A DNA stretch of 64,000 nt from Streptomyces bicolor (GCF_000719285.1 NZ_JOFS01000001.1:186001-250000), one strand, 5' to 3'. Shown: positions 52,024 to 63,259, numbered from the stretch's first letter. Made by a program: numbers and translations. The notes: generated from the letters alone by a model not told the origin.

Positions 52024-53127
52024 TCATCCCGCCTCCCCCAGCGGCAGCCGCGCCCGCACCGCGAACCCGCCCTCCGCGCGCGGGCCGGCGTCCAGTGTGC
52101 CGCCGAGGGCCGTGACGCGTTCGCGCATGCCGGTGAGGCCGATGCCGGGGGTGGGCGGGCTGGACGGGTCGGCGGCGCCGTCGTCCTCCACGTGGATGGT
52201 CAAGTCGTCCTCGCCGTACTCCAATTGCACGGCCACCTTCGCCGGTCCCGCGTGCCGCGCCGCGTTCGTGAGGGCCTCCTGGACGATGCGGTACGCCGCC
52301 CGGTCGACGGTCGCCGCCAGTGGCTGCTCCTGCCCCGTGACCGTCAGCTCGACCGCGAGTCCGGCGCCCCGCGCCCGCTCCACGAGCAGCGCGGGCGTGC
52401 CGGTCGGCTCGTCGGTGCGCAGCACCTCCAGCGTGGCGCGCAGCTCGCGCATCGCCTCGCCGCTCGCCTCCTGGATGGCGAGCAGCGCGGGCGGTATCTC
52501 CTCGCCGCGCTTGCGGGCCAGGTGCACGGCGACGCCCGCCTGGAGCTTGACGATGGAGATGCTGTGCGTGAGCGAGTCGTGCAACTCGCGGGCTATCCGC
52601 AGGCGTTCCTCGCCGGCCCTGCGCAAGGCCGCCTCCTCCCGGGTGCGTTCGGCCTCCAGGGCGCGCTGCTCGGTCTGCCGCAGGTACGCCTGCCAGTTGC
52701 TGTCGGCCAGCCCGGTCACGACCGCGCACAGGAACCAGCCGGCGAGGAGCAGTGCCTCCCGGGCGACGTCCGCGCTCGCGGAGCCCGCCGCCACATAGCC
52801 GCCGAGGAAGACGGCGGCCGCCGCGGCAGCCGTGCCCCGGTACCCGGTCCGTGCCGCCGTGTGCACCGCGCCCACCACGGGGAGGACCATGATGGCCGAG
52901 GGCCCGGCGTGGACGACCGCGGCGAGCAGGCAGCCGGTGGTGACCGCGAGCACCAGGCGCGGAGCCGTGCGGTGCGCGGCCAGGGCCAGCGAACCGGCGG
53001 CGATCAGCGTGAGGTCGAGCGGCCCCGCACGGTCGCCCGCCCGGGCGACGAGCACGACGATCGCGCCGACCACGACCGCGACGGCCACGTCGGCAAACCG
53101 CTCGCGTGTGATCCGGCTCCCGCTCAT
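52024..53127 (-). CDS. NarL-partner sensor histidine kinase
   Basis: A 367-residue membrane sensor with about five or six N-terminal hydrophobic helices (residues 12-140), a coiled linker (QTEQRALEAERTREEAALRR), the HisKA_3 box with His183 in ARELHDSLTHSIS and an ATPase domain (EALTNAARHAG, GIGLTGMRERV). There is no large extracellular domain, so it probably senses a membrane or intracellular signal. The start is the ATG at MSGSRITRERF. Confidence 0.92.
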   Translation of the reverse strand: MSGSRITRERFADVAVAVVVGAIVVLVARAGDRAGPLDLTLIAAGSLALAAHRTAPRLVLAVTTGCLLAAVVHAGPSAIMVLPVVGAVHTAARTGYRGTAAAAAAVFLGGYVAAGSASADVAREALLLAGWFLCAVVTGLADSNWQAYLRQTEQRALEAERTREEAALRRAGEERLRIARELHDSLTHSISIVKLQAGVAVHLARKRGEEIPPALLAIQEASGEAMRELRATLEVLRTDEPTGTPALLVERARGAGLAVELTVTGQEQPLAATVDRAAYRIVQEALTNAARHAGPAKVAVQLEYGEDDLTIHVEDDGAADPSSPPTPGIGLTGMRERVTALGGTLDAGPRAEGGFAVRARLPLGEAG

Positions 53128-53294
53128 CCCCGCACAGTAGACCGCCGCACCGACAGTGACGTCACCCCTGTGGACGGCCTCCCGACTACTCCCCACGCAG
53201 TAGTGCCCGGCGCCGGCCGACCCCGCCGTCGCAGCCCCGACTCCCTTCGGCCGTACGACGCCCCGGACCGGCCCGTCGGCGCACGCTGCTGTCC

Positions 53295-54302
53295 ATGCCC
53301 ACACCCTTCCGTTACACCGCACCCCTCCCGCCCGGGTCGGCCACCGGCACCGTCGCCGAGGTGTACGCGCAGATCGCACTCGACTTCGGCATCGCCGCGC
53401 CCCCCACCTTCGCGGTCCTGTCCTCCGCGCCCGAACTCCTGGCTCCCACCTGGGCGTTGATGCGCGAGTCGCTCATCGCGGGGGCGGGCAGCCGCACCGG
53501 CAAGGAGCTGGTGGCCCTCGGGGTGTCGCTCGCCAACAAGTGCCCGTTCTGCGTGGACGCGCACACCGTGCTGCTGCACGCCACCGGCGACCACGCGCTG
53601 GCCGAGCGGCTGGCCCGGGGAGAAGCACCGCGAGACGAGGAGCACGCGCGCGTGCTCGACTGGGGCCGGCACACGCGCGTGCCCGGCGCCGCCCTGACGC
53701 CGTACCCCTTCCCGCACGCGCACGCCCCGGCCTATCTCGGCACCGCGCTCACCTTCCACTTCATCAACCGCATCGCGTCGGCCCTGCTGACCGAGAACCT
53801 GCTGCCGGCGGGCGCCCAGCGGATCCGGGCGGTCCGCAGCGCCGTGGGCCGCACGCTCGCCCGGACCGTACGCCGCCCGGCCCGCCCCGGCACCGCCCTC
53901 GCCCTCCTCGACCACGCCGACCCCGGCGAAGCCCCCGCATGGGCCGGCGGCACCGCCGTCGGCCTCGCGTACGCGGCGCTGCTCAGGGCGGCCCTCGCGG
54001 GTGCCGGCCTCCTCGACCCCGACGACCAGGACCTGGTGGAGGACGTCATCCAGGACTGGGACGGAGCGCATCCGCCGCTCGACCTGAGCGGCTTCCCGGA
54101 CCGACGGGAGCGTCCCGGCGCGCGCCTCGCCCTGCTGGCCGCCCTCGCGCCGTACCGCGTCACGGACGAGGACGTGGCGGCCTGGCGCCGGCCGGAGCAC
54201 ACCGACCACTGTCTGGTGCACCTGGTCGCATATGGGGCGTTCGTCGCCGTTGACCGCATCGAAAGCGCACTTTCCACCCAAATCAGCCGTCAAGCCCTGT
54301 AA
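53295..54302 (+). CDS. carboxymuconolactone decarboxylase/AhpD-like protein
   Basis: A 335-residue helical protein. SLANKCPFCVDAHTVLLHA contains the CxxC-x3-H motif of AhpD, a redox-active partner in peroxide reduction. The family is usually ~180 residues, and here a long C-terminal half (LDLSGFPDRRERPGARLALLAALAP) follows that looks like a second diverged helical unit. It is divergent from the two-component system, which may control it. Confidence 0.85.
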   Translation: MPTPFRYTAPLPPGSATGTVAEVYAQIALDFGIAAPPTFAVLSSAPELLAPTWALMRESLIAGAGSRTGKELVALGVSLANKCPFCVDAHTVLLHATGDHALAERLARGEAPRDEEHARVLDWGRHTRVPGAALTPYPFPHAHAPAYLGTALTFHFINRIASALLTENLLPAGAQRIRAVRSAVGRTLARTVRRPARPGTALALLDHADPGEAPAWAGGTAVGLAYAALLRAALAGAGLLDPDDQDLVEDVIQDWDGAHPPLDLSGFPDRRERPGARLALLAALAPYRVTDEDVAAWRRPEHTDHCLVHLVAYGAFVAVDRIESALSTQISRQAL

Positions 54303-54318
54303 CTCGCCCAGGACACCA

Positions 54319-54340
54319 CGTAATTACGGCCCTCCCGTAA
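54319..54340. promoter_or_regulatory. nested palindromes upstream of the secreted-protein gene
   Basis: CGTAATTACG is a perfect 10-base palindrome and overlaps TTACGG-N5-CCGTAA. The pair starts 16 bases after the AhpD-like stop. It could be a terminator stem or a regulator site; no T-run follows. Confidence 0.35.
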
Positions 54341-54452
54341 CGGCGTCAGCACGGAGCGAGTTCGCACTTCCGCCCCACAGGCAGTCATGTGAAACTGGCG
54401 TCCCGTCCGCAGTGCGGACTCCCTCCGCACCGTCCCCCACGAAAAGTGCGCC

Positions 54453-55124
54453 GTGCGTTCTCTTCCCCTGCCGCTCGCCCTCACCGCGCGTCTGTCGCCC
54501 GTCGTCGTGCTCGCCGCGGCGGGCTGGGCACTGTCGTCCGGCCCGCAGGCCGCGACTCCGGCCGCCGACGACGGGGTGACGCAGAAGAGCGAGGGCGGCG
54601 AGTCGCCCTCGGCCCCCGCGACGGCAGCGGTGTCGAAGACGTACGCCACCGCTCCCCCGCCGTGCGACAGCCTGGGCGCGAAGACGATCAAGTCCCTGGT
54701 GCCGGGCGCCAAGACGGCCGGCAAGGAGATACCGTCGACCGACTCGAAGCTGCGCCGCACCTGCTCGTGGAACGCGCTCAAGGGCTACGACTACCGCTGG
54801 CTGGACGTGTCCTTCGAGATCACGGAGTCGGACGACGCGGCGCTGGAGTCCTACAAGGAGCGCATCGCGGACAGGAGCGGCGGCGGGGACGTGCCGGGGA
54901 TCGGTGACGCCGGCTACTCCGTCGTGAACCTCACCACCGAGGACAAGCAGCAGACCCGTGAGGGCGTGGTGCTGATCCGCACGTCCAACGCGCTGGTCTC
55001 CATCACGTACAGCGGCAGCGACTTCGAGTCGAAGGAGGCGCCGAGCACGGACGAGATCAACAAGGGCGCGATCAAGGCCGCCAAGGAGGCGGTCGCCGCC
55101 CTGGAGGACGGCCGGAAGGGCTGA
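54453..55124 (+). CDS. secreted DUF3558-like protein
   Basis: A 223-residue protein with a hydrophobic export signal (LSPVVVLAAAGWAL, no lipobox Cys), a low-complexity Ser/Ala/Pro linker and then an actinobacterial extracellular domain with PPCDSLGAKTIKSLVPG and RRTCSWN (two cysteines), as in DUF3558 lipoproteins. Function unknown; such proteins are common in Streptomyces cell envelopes. GTG start chosen where the signal begins; convergent with the NCS1 gene. Confidence 0.7.
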   Translation: MRSLPLPLALTARLSPVVVLAAAGWALSSGPQAATPAADDGVTQKSEGGESPSAPATAAVSKTYATAPPPCDSLGAKTIKSLVPGAKTAGKEIPSTDSKLRRTCSWNALKGYDYRWLDVSFEITESDDAALESYKERIADRSGGGDVPGIGDAGYSVVNLTTEDKQQTREGVVLIRTSNALVSITYSGSDFESKEAPSTDEINKGAIKAAKEAVAALEDGRKG

Positions 55125-55180
55125 CCGCCCTCCACAGCCGTCCTTCACAGCCGTGCTCCGACGCTGTCCGCCGCCCGGGA

Positions 55181-56728
<1,548 letters not shown>

Positions 56729-56864
56729 GAGCAGGCCAATCGACAGAGCGGGAGGGGATGGAGACAGGCCGTGCGGGGGCCTTGGGCCCTCCCCGGGACG
56801 GCGGGGAGGGGGACAAGGTGTGGGGGGTCGGGTGAAGCGAGGTGTGCGAACCCGGCGATCGGGG

Positions 56865-57887
56865 CTAGGAGTTGACCGCGGGAATGACGCGCGAGCCGTA
56901 CGCGTCGATGACCGCTTCCTGCGCGTCGTGCATGTCGTAGACGGCGAACTGGTCGACGCCCAGCTCACGCAGCGCGTTCAGCTTCTCGATGTGCTTCTCG
57001 ACCGGTCCGATGACGCAGAACCGGTCGACGATCTCGTCGGGCACGAACGCGGTGTCGGGGTTGTCGGCGCGTCCGTGGTGGGAGTAGTCGTACCCCTCGC
57101 GTGCCTTGATGTAGTCGGTGAGTTCGTCGGGGACGGCGGCGGAGTGCTCGCCGTACTTGCTCACCAGGTCCGCGACATGGTTGCCGACCATCCCGCCGAA
57201 CCACCGGCACTGCTCACGCGCGTGGGCGAGCCTCTCGGGCGAGTCGTCCTCGGTGACGTACGCGGGGGCGGCGACGCAGATCTTCACCTCGGACGGGTCA
57301 CGGCCGGCGGCGACGGCCGCGTCCTTCACGGCCTTGACCATGTACTCGGTCAGATAGAGGTCGGCGAGCTGCAGGATGAACCCGTCGGCCTCCTCGCCGG
57401 TCATCTTCAGGGCCTTCGGGCCGTACGCCGCCATCCACACGGGGAGTTCGGCGCCCGGCTTGATCCACGGGAACCTGACGACCGTGCCGCCGCCGAGGTC
57501 GGCCTCCTGGCCGCTGCCGAGCGCCCGGATGACCTTCATGGCCTCGCTGATCCGGGCCAGGGTGTTGGGCTTGCGGCCGGCGACCCGCATGGCCGAGTCG
57601 CCGCGGCCGATACCGCACACCGTGCGGTTGCCGAACATGTCGTTGAGCGTGGCGAAGGTGGATGCGGTGACCTCCCAGGTGCGGGTGCCCGGGTTGGTCA
57701 CCATGGGCCCGACCTTCAGCTTCTGCGTGTTGGCCAGGATCTGGCTGTAGATGACGAACGGCTCCTGCCACAGCACGGCGGAGTCGAAGGTCCAGCCGTA
57801 GGTGAATCCGCCACGCTCGGCGCGTTTCATCAGACTGACGACTCGCGAGGCGGGCGGGTCGGTCTGCAGGACGAGTCCGAAGTCCAT
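56865..57887 (-). CDS. LLM-class F420-type oxidoreductase
   Basis: A 340-residue luciferase-like barrel: FGLVLQTDPPASRVVSLMKRAE, GPMVTNPGTRTWEVTAS, CGIGRGDSAMRVAGRKP, IWMAAYGP-like VWMAAYGPKALKMTGEEADG and the C-terminal FAVYDMHDAQEAVIDAYG. It belongs to the F420/FMN oxidoreductases often found beside dihydropyrimidinase genes in Actinobacteria. Eleven bases separate it from the hydantoinase. Its reaction is unknown; oxidation or reduction of a pyrimidine/hydantoin ring is possible. Confidence 0.88.
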   Translation of the reverse strand: MDFGLVLQTDPPASRVVSLMKRAERGGFTYGWTFDSAVLWQEPFVIYSQILANTQKLKVGPMVTNPGTRTWEVTASTFATLNDMFGNRTVCGIGRGDSAMRVAGRKPNTLARISEAMKVIRALGSGQEADLGGGTVVRFPWIKPGAELPVWMAAYGPKALKMTGEEADGFILQLADLYLTEYMVKAVKDAAVAAGRDPSEVKICVAAPAYVTEDDSPERLAHAREQCRWFGGMVGNHVADLVSKYGEHSAAVPDELTDYIKAREGYDYSHHGRADNPDTAFVPDEIVDRFCVIGPVEKHIEKLNALRELGVDQFAVYDMHDAQEAVIDAYGSRVIPAVNS

Positions 57888-57898
57888 GTACTCCGCTC

Positions 57899-59302
57899 CT
57901 AGTTGAGGTACTGACAGGTGGAGCGGGGGGTGTAGACGCCGTGCCCGGCACGCCCGGTGTACTCCCGCTCGGTGATGACGGGTTCGCCGCGCGAGAGGAC
58001 CGTCTCGACCCGGCCGGTCGTCTGCTTGCCCTCGTACGCCGAGTAGTCGACGTTCATGTGGTGGGTGACGGCGGACATGACCTGCTCGGCCCGCGGGTCG
58101 TAGATCACGACGTCGGCGTCGGCGCCCGGCGCGATCGTGCCCTTCTTCGGGTACATGCCGAACATCCGGGCCGGGGTCGCGCAGGCGATCTCGATCCAGC
58201 GGCGGCGCGAGATGTGGCCGTCGACGACGGCCTGGTGGAGCAGGTCCATCCGGTTCTCGACGCCCGGCAGACCGTTGGGGATCTTGGAGAAGTCGCCCCG
58301 GCCGAGCTCCTTCTGGCCCACGAAGCAGAAGGGGCAGTGGTCGGTGGAGACGACCTGGAGGTCGTTCGTGCGCAGCCCCTTCCACAGCTGGGCCTGGTGC
58401 TCGCGCGGCCGCAGGGGCGTCGAGCACACGTACTTGGCGCCCTCGAAGTCCGGCTCGGCGAGGTTGTCGGTGGACAGGAACAGGTACTGCGGGCAGGTCT
58501 CGCCGAAGACGTTCAGTCCCTCGTCGCGTGCCTTGGCCAGCTCGGCGACTGCCTCCATCGCCGAGACGTGCACGACGTACAAGGGCGCCCCGGCGACCTG
58601 CGCGAGCTTGATGGCGCGGTGGGTGGCCTCGGCCTCCAACAGCGCCTTGCGCACCTCCCCGTGATACCTCGGATCCGTCTCCCCGCGCGCGAGCGCCTGC
58701 TCGACGAGCACGTCGATCGCGATGCCGTTCTCGGCGTGCATCATGATCAGGCCGCCGTTCTCGGCGGAGCGCTGCATGGCGCGCAGGATCTGGCCGTCGT
58801 CGGAGTAGAAGACGCCCGGGTAGGCCATGAACTGCTTGAAGCTGGTCACGCCCTCCTCGACCAGCAGGTCCATCTCCTTGAGCGTCTCCTGGTTCACATC
58901 GGAGACGATCATGTGGAAGCCGTAGTCGATCGCGCAGTTGCCCTCGGCCTTGGCGTGCCAGCCGTCGAGGCCCTCACGCAGCGAGTGGCCCACGCTCTGC
59001 ACGGCGAAGTCGATGATCGTGGTCGTACCGCCCCAGGCGGCGGCCCGGGTGCCGGTCTCGAAGGTGTCGGAGGCGAAGGTGCCGCCGAACGGCAGCTCCA
59101 TGTGGGTGTGGGCGTCGACGCCGCCGGGGATGACGTACTTTCCGGTGGCGTCGATGGTCCGCTCAGCGGTCCAGGCCTCGGCGGCCGGGGTGCCGCTCGC
59201 GGCGAGGGCGGCGATCCGGCCGTCCTCGATCAGGACGTCGGCGTGCATCTCGTCGGACGCGGTGATGACGAGACCACCGCGGATGACGGTACGGCTGCTC
59301 AT
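57899..59302 (-). CDS. hydA: dihydropyrimidinase / D-hydantoinase
   Basis: A 467-residue zinc amidohydrolase that opens dihydrouracil, dihydrothymine or 5-substituted hydantoins. Metal ligands His65 and His67 in GVDAHTHMELPFGG, carboxylated Lys156 in TSFKQFMAYPG, and later STDHCPF are visible. The ATG has GGAGCG nine bases upstream. It follows a nitrilase-type gene by 52 bases; that enzyme can hydrolyse its product (N-carbamoyl-beta-amino acid). Confidence 0.94.
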   Translation of the reverse strand: MSSRTVIRGGLVITASDEMHADVLIEDGRIAALAASGTPAAEAWTAERTIDATGKYVIPGGVDAHTHMELPFGGTFASDTFETGTRAAAWGGTTTIIDFAVQSVGHSLREGLDGWHAKAEGNCAIDYGFHMIVSDVNQETLKEMDLLVEEGVTSFKQFMAYPGVFYSDDGQILRAMQRSAENGGLIMMHAENGIAIDVLVEQALARGETDPRYHGEVRKALLEAEATHRAIKLAQVAGAPLYVVHVSAMEAVAELAKARDEGLNVFGETCPQYLFLSTDNLAEPDFEGAKYVCSTPLRPREHQAQLWKGLRTNDLQVVSTDHCPFCFVGQKELGRGDFSKIPNGLPGVENRMDLLHQAVVDGHISRRRWIEIACATPARMFGMYPKKGTIAPGADADVVIYDPRAEQVMSAVTHHMNVDYSAYEGKQTTGRVETVLSRGEPVITEREYTGRAGHGVYTPRSTCQYLN

Positions 59303-59354
59303 GCGGTCACGCTCCGCTGGGTTGTGGTCGAAGGGTGCGTACAGTCGGGTTTCG

Positions 59355-60197
59355 TTACGGCGCGGTCAGCGGGGAGTACGCGTCCGGGCGGCGGTCGCGG
59401 TAGAACTGCCAGCGGTCGCGGATCTCGCGCAGCTTGGCCATGTCCAGGTCGCGGACGACCAGTTCGGTCTCCTTGTCGCTCGCCACCTCGCCCACGAACT
59501 GGGCCTCGGGGTCCACGAAGTACGAGGTCCCGTAGAAGTCGTTGTCGCCCAGTTCCTCGACACCGACCCGGTTGATCGCGCCGACGAAGTACTCGTTGGC
59601 CACGGCGGCGGCCGGCTGCTCCAACTGCCACAGGTAGGAGGAGAGTCCGCGCGAGGTCGCCGACGGGTTGAAGACGATCTCGGCGCCCGCGAGGCCCAGC
59701 GCCCGCCAGCCCTCCGGGAAGTGGCGGTCGTAGCAGATGTAGACGCCGATCCTGCCGACGGCCGTGTCGAAGACGGGCCAGCCCGCGTTCCCCGGGCGGA
59801 AGTAGAACTTCTCCCAGAATCCCGGCACTTGGGGGATGTGGTGCTTGCGGTACTTGCCGAGGTACGAGCCGTCCGCGTCGATCACGGCGGCCGTGTTGTA
59901 GAGGACGCCGGGCTGCTCCTCCTCGTACATGGGCAGCACGAGGACGAGACCCAGTTCCTTGGCCAGCGCCTGGAAGCGCCTGACGATCGGGCCCTCGGGG
60001 ATCTGCTCGGCGTACTCGTAGAACGCCTTGTCCTGCACCTGGCAGAAGTACGGCCCGTAGAACAACTCCTGGAAGCACATGACCTGGGCGCCCTGCGCGG
60101 CGGCGTCGCGGGCGGCCTGCTCGTGCACCTGGATCATCGATTCCTTGTCGCCGGTCCAGGCGGTCTGGAAGATCGCGGCACGGATCACTCTGCTCAT
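59355..60197 (-). CDS. nitrilase-family N-carbamoyl-beta-alanine amidohydrolase (copy 1)
   Basis: A 280-residue carbon-nitrogen hydrolase with the catalytic triad Glu44 (CFQELFYGPYFCQ), Lys118 (KYRKHHIPQ) and Cys155 (GVYICYDRHFPEG). These features match beta-ureidopropionase, which converts N-carbamoyl-beta-alanine to beta-alanine, CO2 and ammonia. It is the first gene of the nitrilase-hydA-LLM-permease operon, transcribed away from a gap with direct repeats. Confidence 0.92.
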   Translation of the reverse strand: MSRVIRAAIFQTAWTGDKESMIQVHEQAARDAAAQGAQVMCFQELFYGPYFCQVQDKAFYEYAEQIPEGPIVRRFQALAKELGLVLVLPMYEEEQPGVLYNTAAVIDADGSYLGKYRKHHIPQVPGFWEKFYFRPGNAGWPVFDTAVGRIGVYICYDRHFPEGWRALGLAGAEIVFNPSATSRGLSSYLWQLEQPAAAVANEYFVGAINRVGVEELGDNDFYGTSYFVDPEAQFVGEVASDKETELVVRDLDMAKLREIRDRWQFYRDRRPDAYSPLTAP

Positions 60198-60315
60198 CGG
60201 GACCTCCGGTCGCTCGGTGTGCAGTGAGACTAGGAAGTCCGAAGATCCGGTTTGAGTTGCACAGTGTCACGTCTGCGGGCGCGCGGCGTGCCACGGTGTC
60301 ACCCTGTCGTGGACC

Positions 60316-60357
60316 CATGTTTCACCGCCGTTTTCCCAGGTCGCCGCATGTTTCACC
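60316..60357. repeat. two 11-base direct repeats upstream of the hydantoinase operon
   Basis: CATGTTTCACC occurs twice with starts 31 bases apart (about three helical turns), one in the gap and one overlapping the end of the pucR-like gene. Placement upstream of nitrilase copy 1 and beside a regulator gene suggests regulator sites. No other clear element was seen in the 155-base gap. Confidence 0.5.
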
Positions 60358-61945
60358 CCTGTTGCGCGTCGTGCGCGAGGAGCGCGATGTGTACGGAGGC
60401 AGCCTGCTCGAAGTCGTCGAGGTCGACGCCGAGGCGCGCCTGTATCGCCTCCAGCCGGCGGTAGAGCGCGGGCCGCGAGACATGGTGGAGCTGGGCGGTG
60501 CGGGACTTGTTGCGGCCGGTGGCGAGATACGTCCGCAGTACGGCGAGCAGGGCACCCGCCTCGTCGTCCGGCCCGCACAGCAGCCCGTCCAGCTCACGCT
60601 CCGCGAACGACTGCACCTGCGGGTCGTCGCGCAGGAGGCGGATCAGGCCGCGCAGATGGACGTCCCTGAGGCGTACGACGGCCGGGAGGTCGAGGGCGGC
60701 CGAGGAGTCGGCGACGGCGTCGGCGACGTGCTGGGCCTCGCGCACTCCGGCGGGTACGTCGTCCCAGGCGGTACGCGCGTCGGCGGCGGCCACGACGGTC
60801 CGCGCCGCCCCCGACTCCGAGCGCACGCGGGCGGCGAAGTTCGCGGCGAGCGCGGCGTCGTCCTGGTCCCGGGCGAGGCTCAGCAGGACCGCCGTGGCAC
60901 CGTCGGCGAGCTCGGCGACGATCCCGGGCAGCCCCAGCATCCGCAGCACGCGCTCCAGTTGGGCCGGTTCGCCGTCCCGCACGACCAGCGGCACGAAGGT
61001 GCGCCGGTTGACCGGCAGTCCGGCGGCACGCGCGCGTGGCAGCAGCTGCCTGGCCGGTACGACCCCGCTGACGAGGTCGGTCAGCAGGCTCTGCGCGGAC
61101 TGCTCCTCCCAGGTGTGCGCGGAGTTGCCCCCGAGCATCCGGTGCAGGACGAGGGCCTCGGCCGCGCGGTCGGCGAGCAGCCGCCCCGTGGCGGTGTCGC
61201 CCCGGTACCCGCACAGCACGATCCGGCCCCACCGCTCCCCTCGTCCGCCGAGTTCGGCGCGGATCCAGCCGTCGCCCTCGCTGCCGCCCGCCTGGCGGGC
61301 GATGCGCTCCCAGTCGCGCAGTACGTCGTCCACCGCCGACCGCTCCCCCGCCGTGGCGAGGACGCGGTGGGCGAGGTTGGTGACGACGACGGGGCAGGCG
61401 CTGTGCGCGGCGACCTCGTCGAGCAGGCGCTGGAGCGGGGCGCCCGCGGTGATGAGTCCGGTGAGCGCGGTGCGTACGGCCTCCGAGAGGCTGACGGCGG
61501 CGAACTTCCGCCGGACGAGCCGGGACTGGACCTCCTCGGTCAGTTCCGCGAACGGGAAGGGCCGGTGCAGGACGACCATGGGCAGCCCGCACCGCTCCGC
61601 CACCCGGCGCATCACCTCCGGCGGCGCGGGGAACGCCCGGCCGAGCCCCAGGACCACCGCGGCGGCCTCCGCCCGGTGCAGGGAACGGATGTACTCGGCC
61701 TGCTTGTCCTCGTCCCCGGCCAGCAGCACGCCCGTGGTGAGCACCATCTCGCCGCCGCTGAGCATCACCCCGACGTCCGGCGCCTCGGCGACATGTACCC
61801 ACCGCACGGGCCGGTCGAGCTGACCGGCCCCCGCCACCACCTCGGGCTCCCCGGCGAGCACCCGCTCCAGGGTGAGGACCTGCCGGACCGACAGAGCGGG
61901 TTCCAGGGGTTCCGCCGGCTCCAAGGGCTCCAAGGTGGTGGTCAT
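60353..61945 (-). CDS. PucR-family transcriptional regulator
   Basis: A 530-residue regulator: N-terminal PucR ligand domain (VAGAGQLDRPVRWVHVAEAPD near residue 40), a central GGDEF-like region and a C-terminal helix-turn-helix TGRNKSRTAQLHHVSRPALYRRLEAI. The family controls purine, allantoin, GABA and amino-acid catabolic genes. It is 30 bases downstream of the aminotransferase on the same strand, so it is expressed with the second nitrilase arm, and it sits just upstream of the hydA arm. Confidence 0.92.
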   Translation of the reverse strand: MTTTLEPLEPAEPLEPALSVRQVLTLERVLAGEPEVVAGAGQLDRPVRWVHVAEAPDVGVMLSGGEMVLTTGVLLAGDEDKQAEYIRSLHRAEAAAVVLGLGRAFPAPPEVMRRVAERCGLPMVVLHRPFPFAELTEEVQSRLVRRKFAAVSLSEAVRTALTGLITAGAPLQRLLDEVAAHSACPVVVTNLAHRVLATAGERSAVDDVLRDWERIARQAGGSEGDGWIRAELGGRGERWGRIVLCGYRGDTATGRLLADRAAEALVLHRMLGGNSAHTWEEQSAQSLLTDLVSGVVPARQLLPRARAAGLPVNRRTFVPLVVRDGEPAQLERVLRMLGLPGIVAELADGATAVLLSLARDQDDAALAANFAARVRSESGAARTVVAAADARTAWDDVPAGVREAQHVADAVADSSAALDLPAVVRLRDVHLRGLIRLLRDDPQVQSFAERELDGLLCGPDDEAGALLAVLRTYLATGRNKSRTAQLHHVSRPALYRRLEAIQARLGVDLDDFEQAASVHIALLAHDAQQG

Positions 61946-61975
61946 GGCAGTGCTTCCCTTGCTCGGTGGGTGCTG

Positions 61976-63259
61976 CTAGATGCTCCTCAGAGCGCTCTCC
62001 AGGATCGCGGCGCCTTCTTCCGCCTCGGCGACGGTGAGGGACAGAGGCGGGGCGATCCGCAGGGAACTGGTGTTGTGGCCGCCGCCCTTGCCGATGAGGA
62101 GGCCGCCCTCGCGGGCCGCCTCCAGCACGGCCGACGCGGCGGCCACGTCGGCGTCGTCCGTGCCGGGCTTGGTGATCTCGATGCCCAGCATCAGGCCCCG
62201 GCCGCGCACCTCCCGTACGTGCGGCACCTGCGCCGCGACGGCCCGCAGCCGCTCGACCAGGAGCCCGCCGACCCGCCGGGCGTTGCCCTGGAGGTCGTGT
62301 TCCAGCAGGTACGACAGGTTGGCGAGGCCGGCCGCCATGGTGATCTGGGTGCCGCCGAAGGTCGAGATGCTGTTGGCGTCCAGGCAGTTCATGATCTCGG
62401 CGCGGGCGACGACCCCGCCGATGGACATGCCGTTGCCGATGCCCTTGGCGAAGGTCAGCATGTCCGGCGGACCGGACTGCCCGTGCGCCTGCCACCCCCA
62501 GAAGTGGTCGCCGGTGCGCCCCCAGCCGGTCTGCACCTCGTCGGCGATCCACAGGATGCCGCGCTCGGCGAGGACGTCCCGGAAGGCGGCGTACAGCCCG
62601 TCAGGGCCGGAGGTGAAGCCGCCGACGCCCTGGATGGGCTCGGCGATGAGGGCCGCGGGCGGGCGGGTGTGCCCGAGGAGGTCCTTCAGGTCCTCGACGC
62701 AGGCGGCGATGAAGTCCTCGTCGCTGAGGCCGGCGTACGGCCCACGGGTGCGCACCCCTCCGTGCACGTACAGCGTCTGCAGCGGCGACAGCGAGGTCGG
62801 CGACCAGCCGCGGTTGCCGGTGATGCCGACCGCGCTGAAGGAGCGGCCGTGGTAGCTGTTGCGCATCGCCAGGATCGTGTTGCTCTGCCGGTACGTCGTC
62901 GCGAGCAGCAGGGCGGTGTCGTTGGCCTCGGTGCCGGAGGTGGTGAAGAAGACGCGGGCGTCCGGGATGCCGCTCAACTGGGCGATGCGCTCGGCGAGTT
63001 CGACCATGGGCCGGTTGAGGTAAAGCGTGGAGGAGTGGATGATCCGCCCGGCCTGCTCGCTCACCGCCTTGGTCACCTCGGGCAGCGCGTGCGCGGTCAT
63101 CGTCGTGAGGATGCCGCCGAAGAAGTCGAGGTAGCGGTTGCCCTCGGCGTCCCACACATGGCGGCCCTCGCCGTGCGTGATCTCCAGCGGCTCCTCGTAG
63201 TAGAGGGCGAGCCAGCCCGGCATGACGGCGCGGTGGCGGCCCAGCAGGTCCTTGGTCAC
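61976..63259 (-). CDS. class III aminotransferase (beta-alanine or 4-aminobutyrate type)
   Basis: A 427-residue PLP aminotransferase. FTTSGTEANDTALLLA, AEPIQGVGGF, WIADEVQTGWGRTG and Lys272 in LTFAKGIGNGMSIGG are all present. In a reductive pyrimidine pathway it would convert beta-alanine or beta-aminoisobutyrate with pyruvate or 2-oxoglutarate. The GTG start overlaps the second nitrilase stop by four bases (GTGA), so it is coupled to it. Confidence 0.9.
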   Translation of the reverse strand: MTKDLLGRHRAVMPGWLALYYEEPLEITHGEGRHVWDAEGNRYLDFFGGILTTMTAHALPEVTKAVSEQAGRIIHSSTLYLNRPMVELAERIAQLSGIPDARVFFTTSGTEANDTALLLATTYRQSNTILAMRNSYHGRSFSAVGITGNRGWSPTSLSPLQTLYVHGGVRTRGPYAGLSDEDFIAACVEDLKDLLGHTRPPAALIAEPIQGVGGFTSGPDGLYAAFRDVLAERGILWIADEVQTGWGRTGDHFWGWQAHGQSGPPDMLTFAKGIGNGMSIGGVVARAEIMNCLDANSISTFGGTQITMAAGLANLSYLLEHDLQGNARRVGGLLVERLRAVAAQVPHVREVRGRGLMLGIEITKPGTDDADVAAASAVLEAAREGGLLIGKGGGHNTSSLRIAPPLSLTVAEAEEGAAILESALRSI

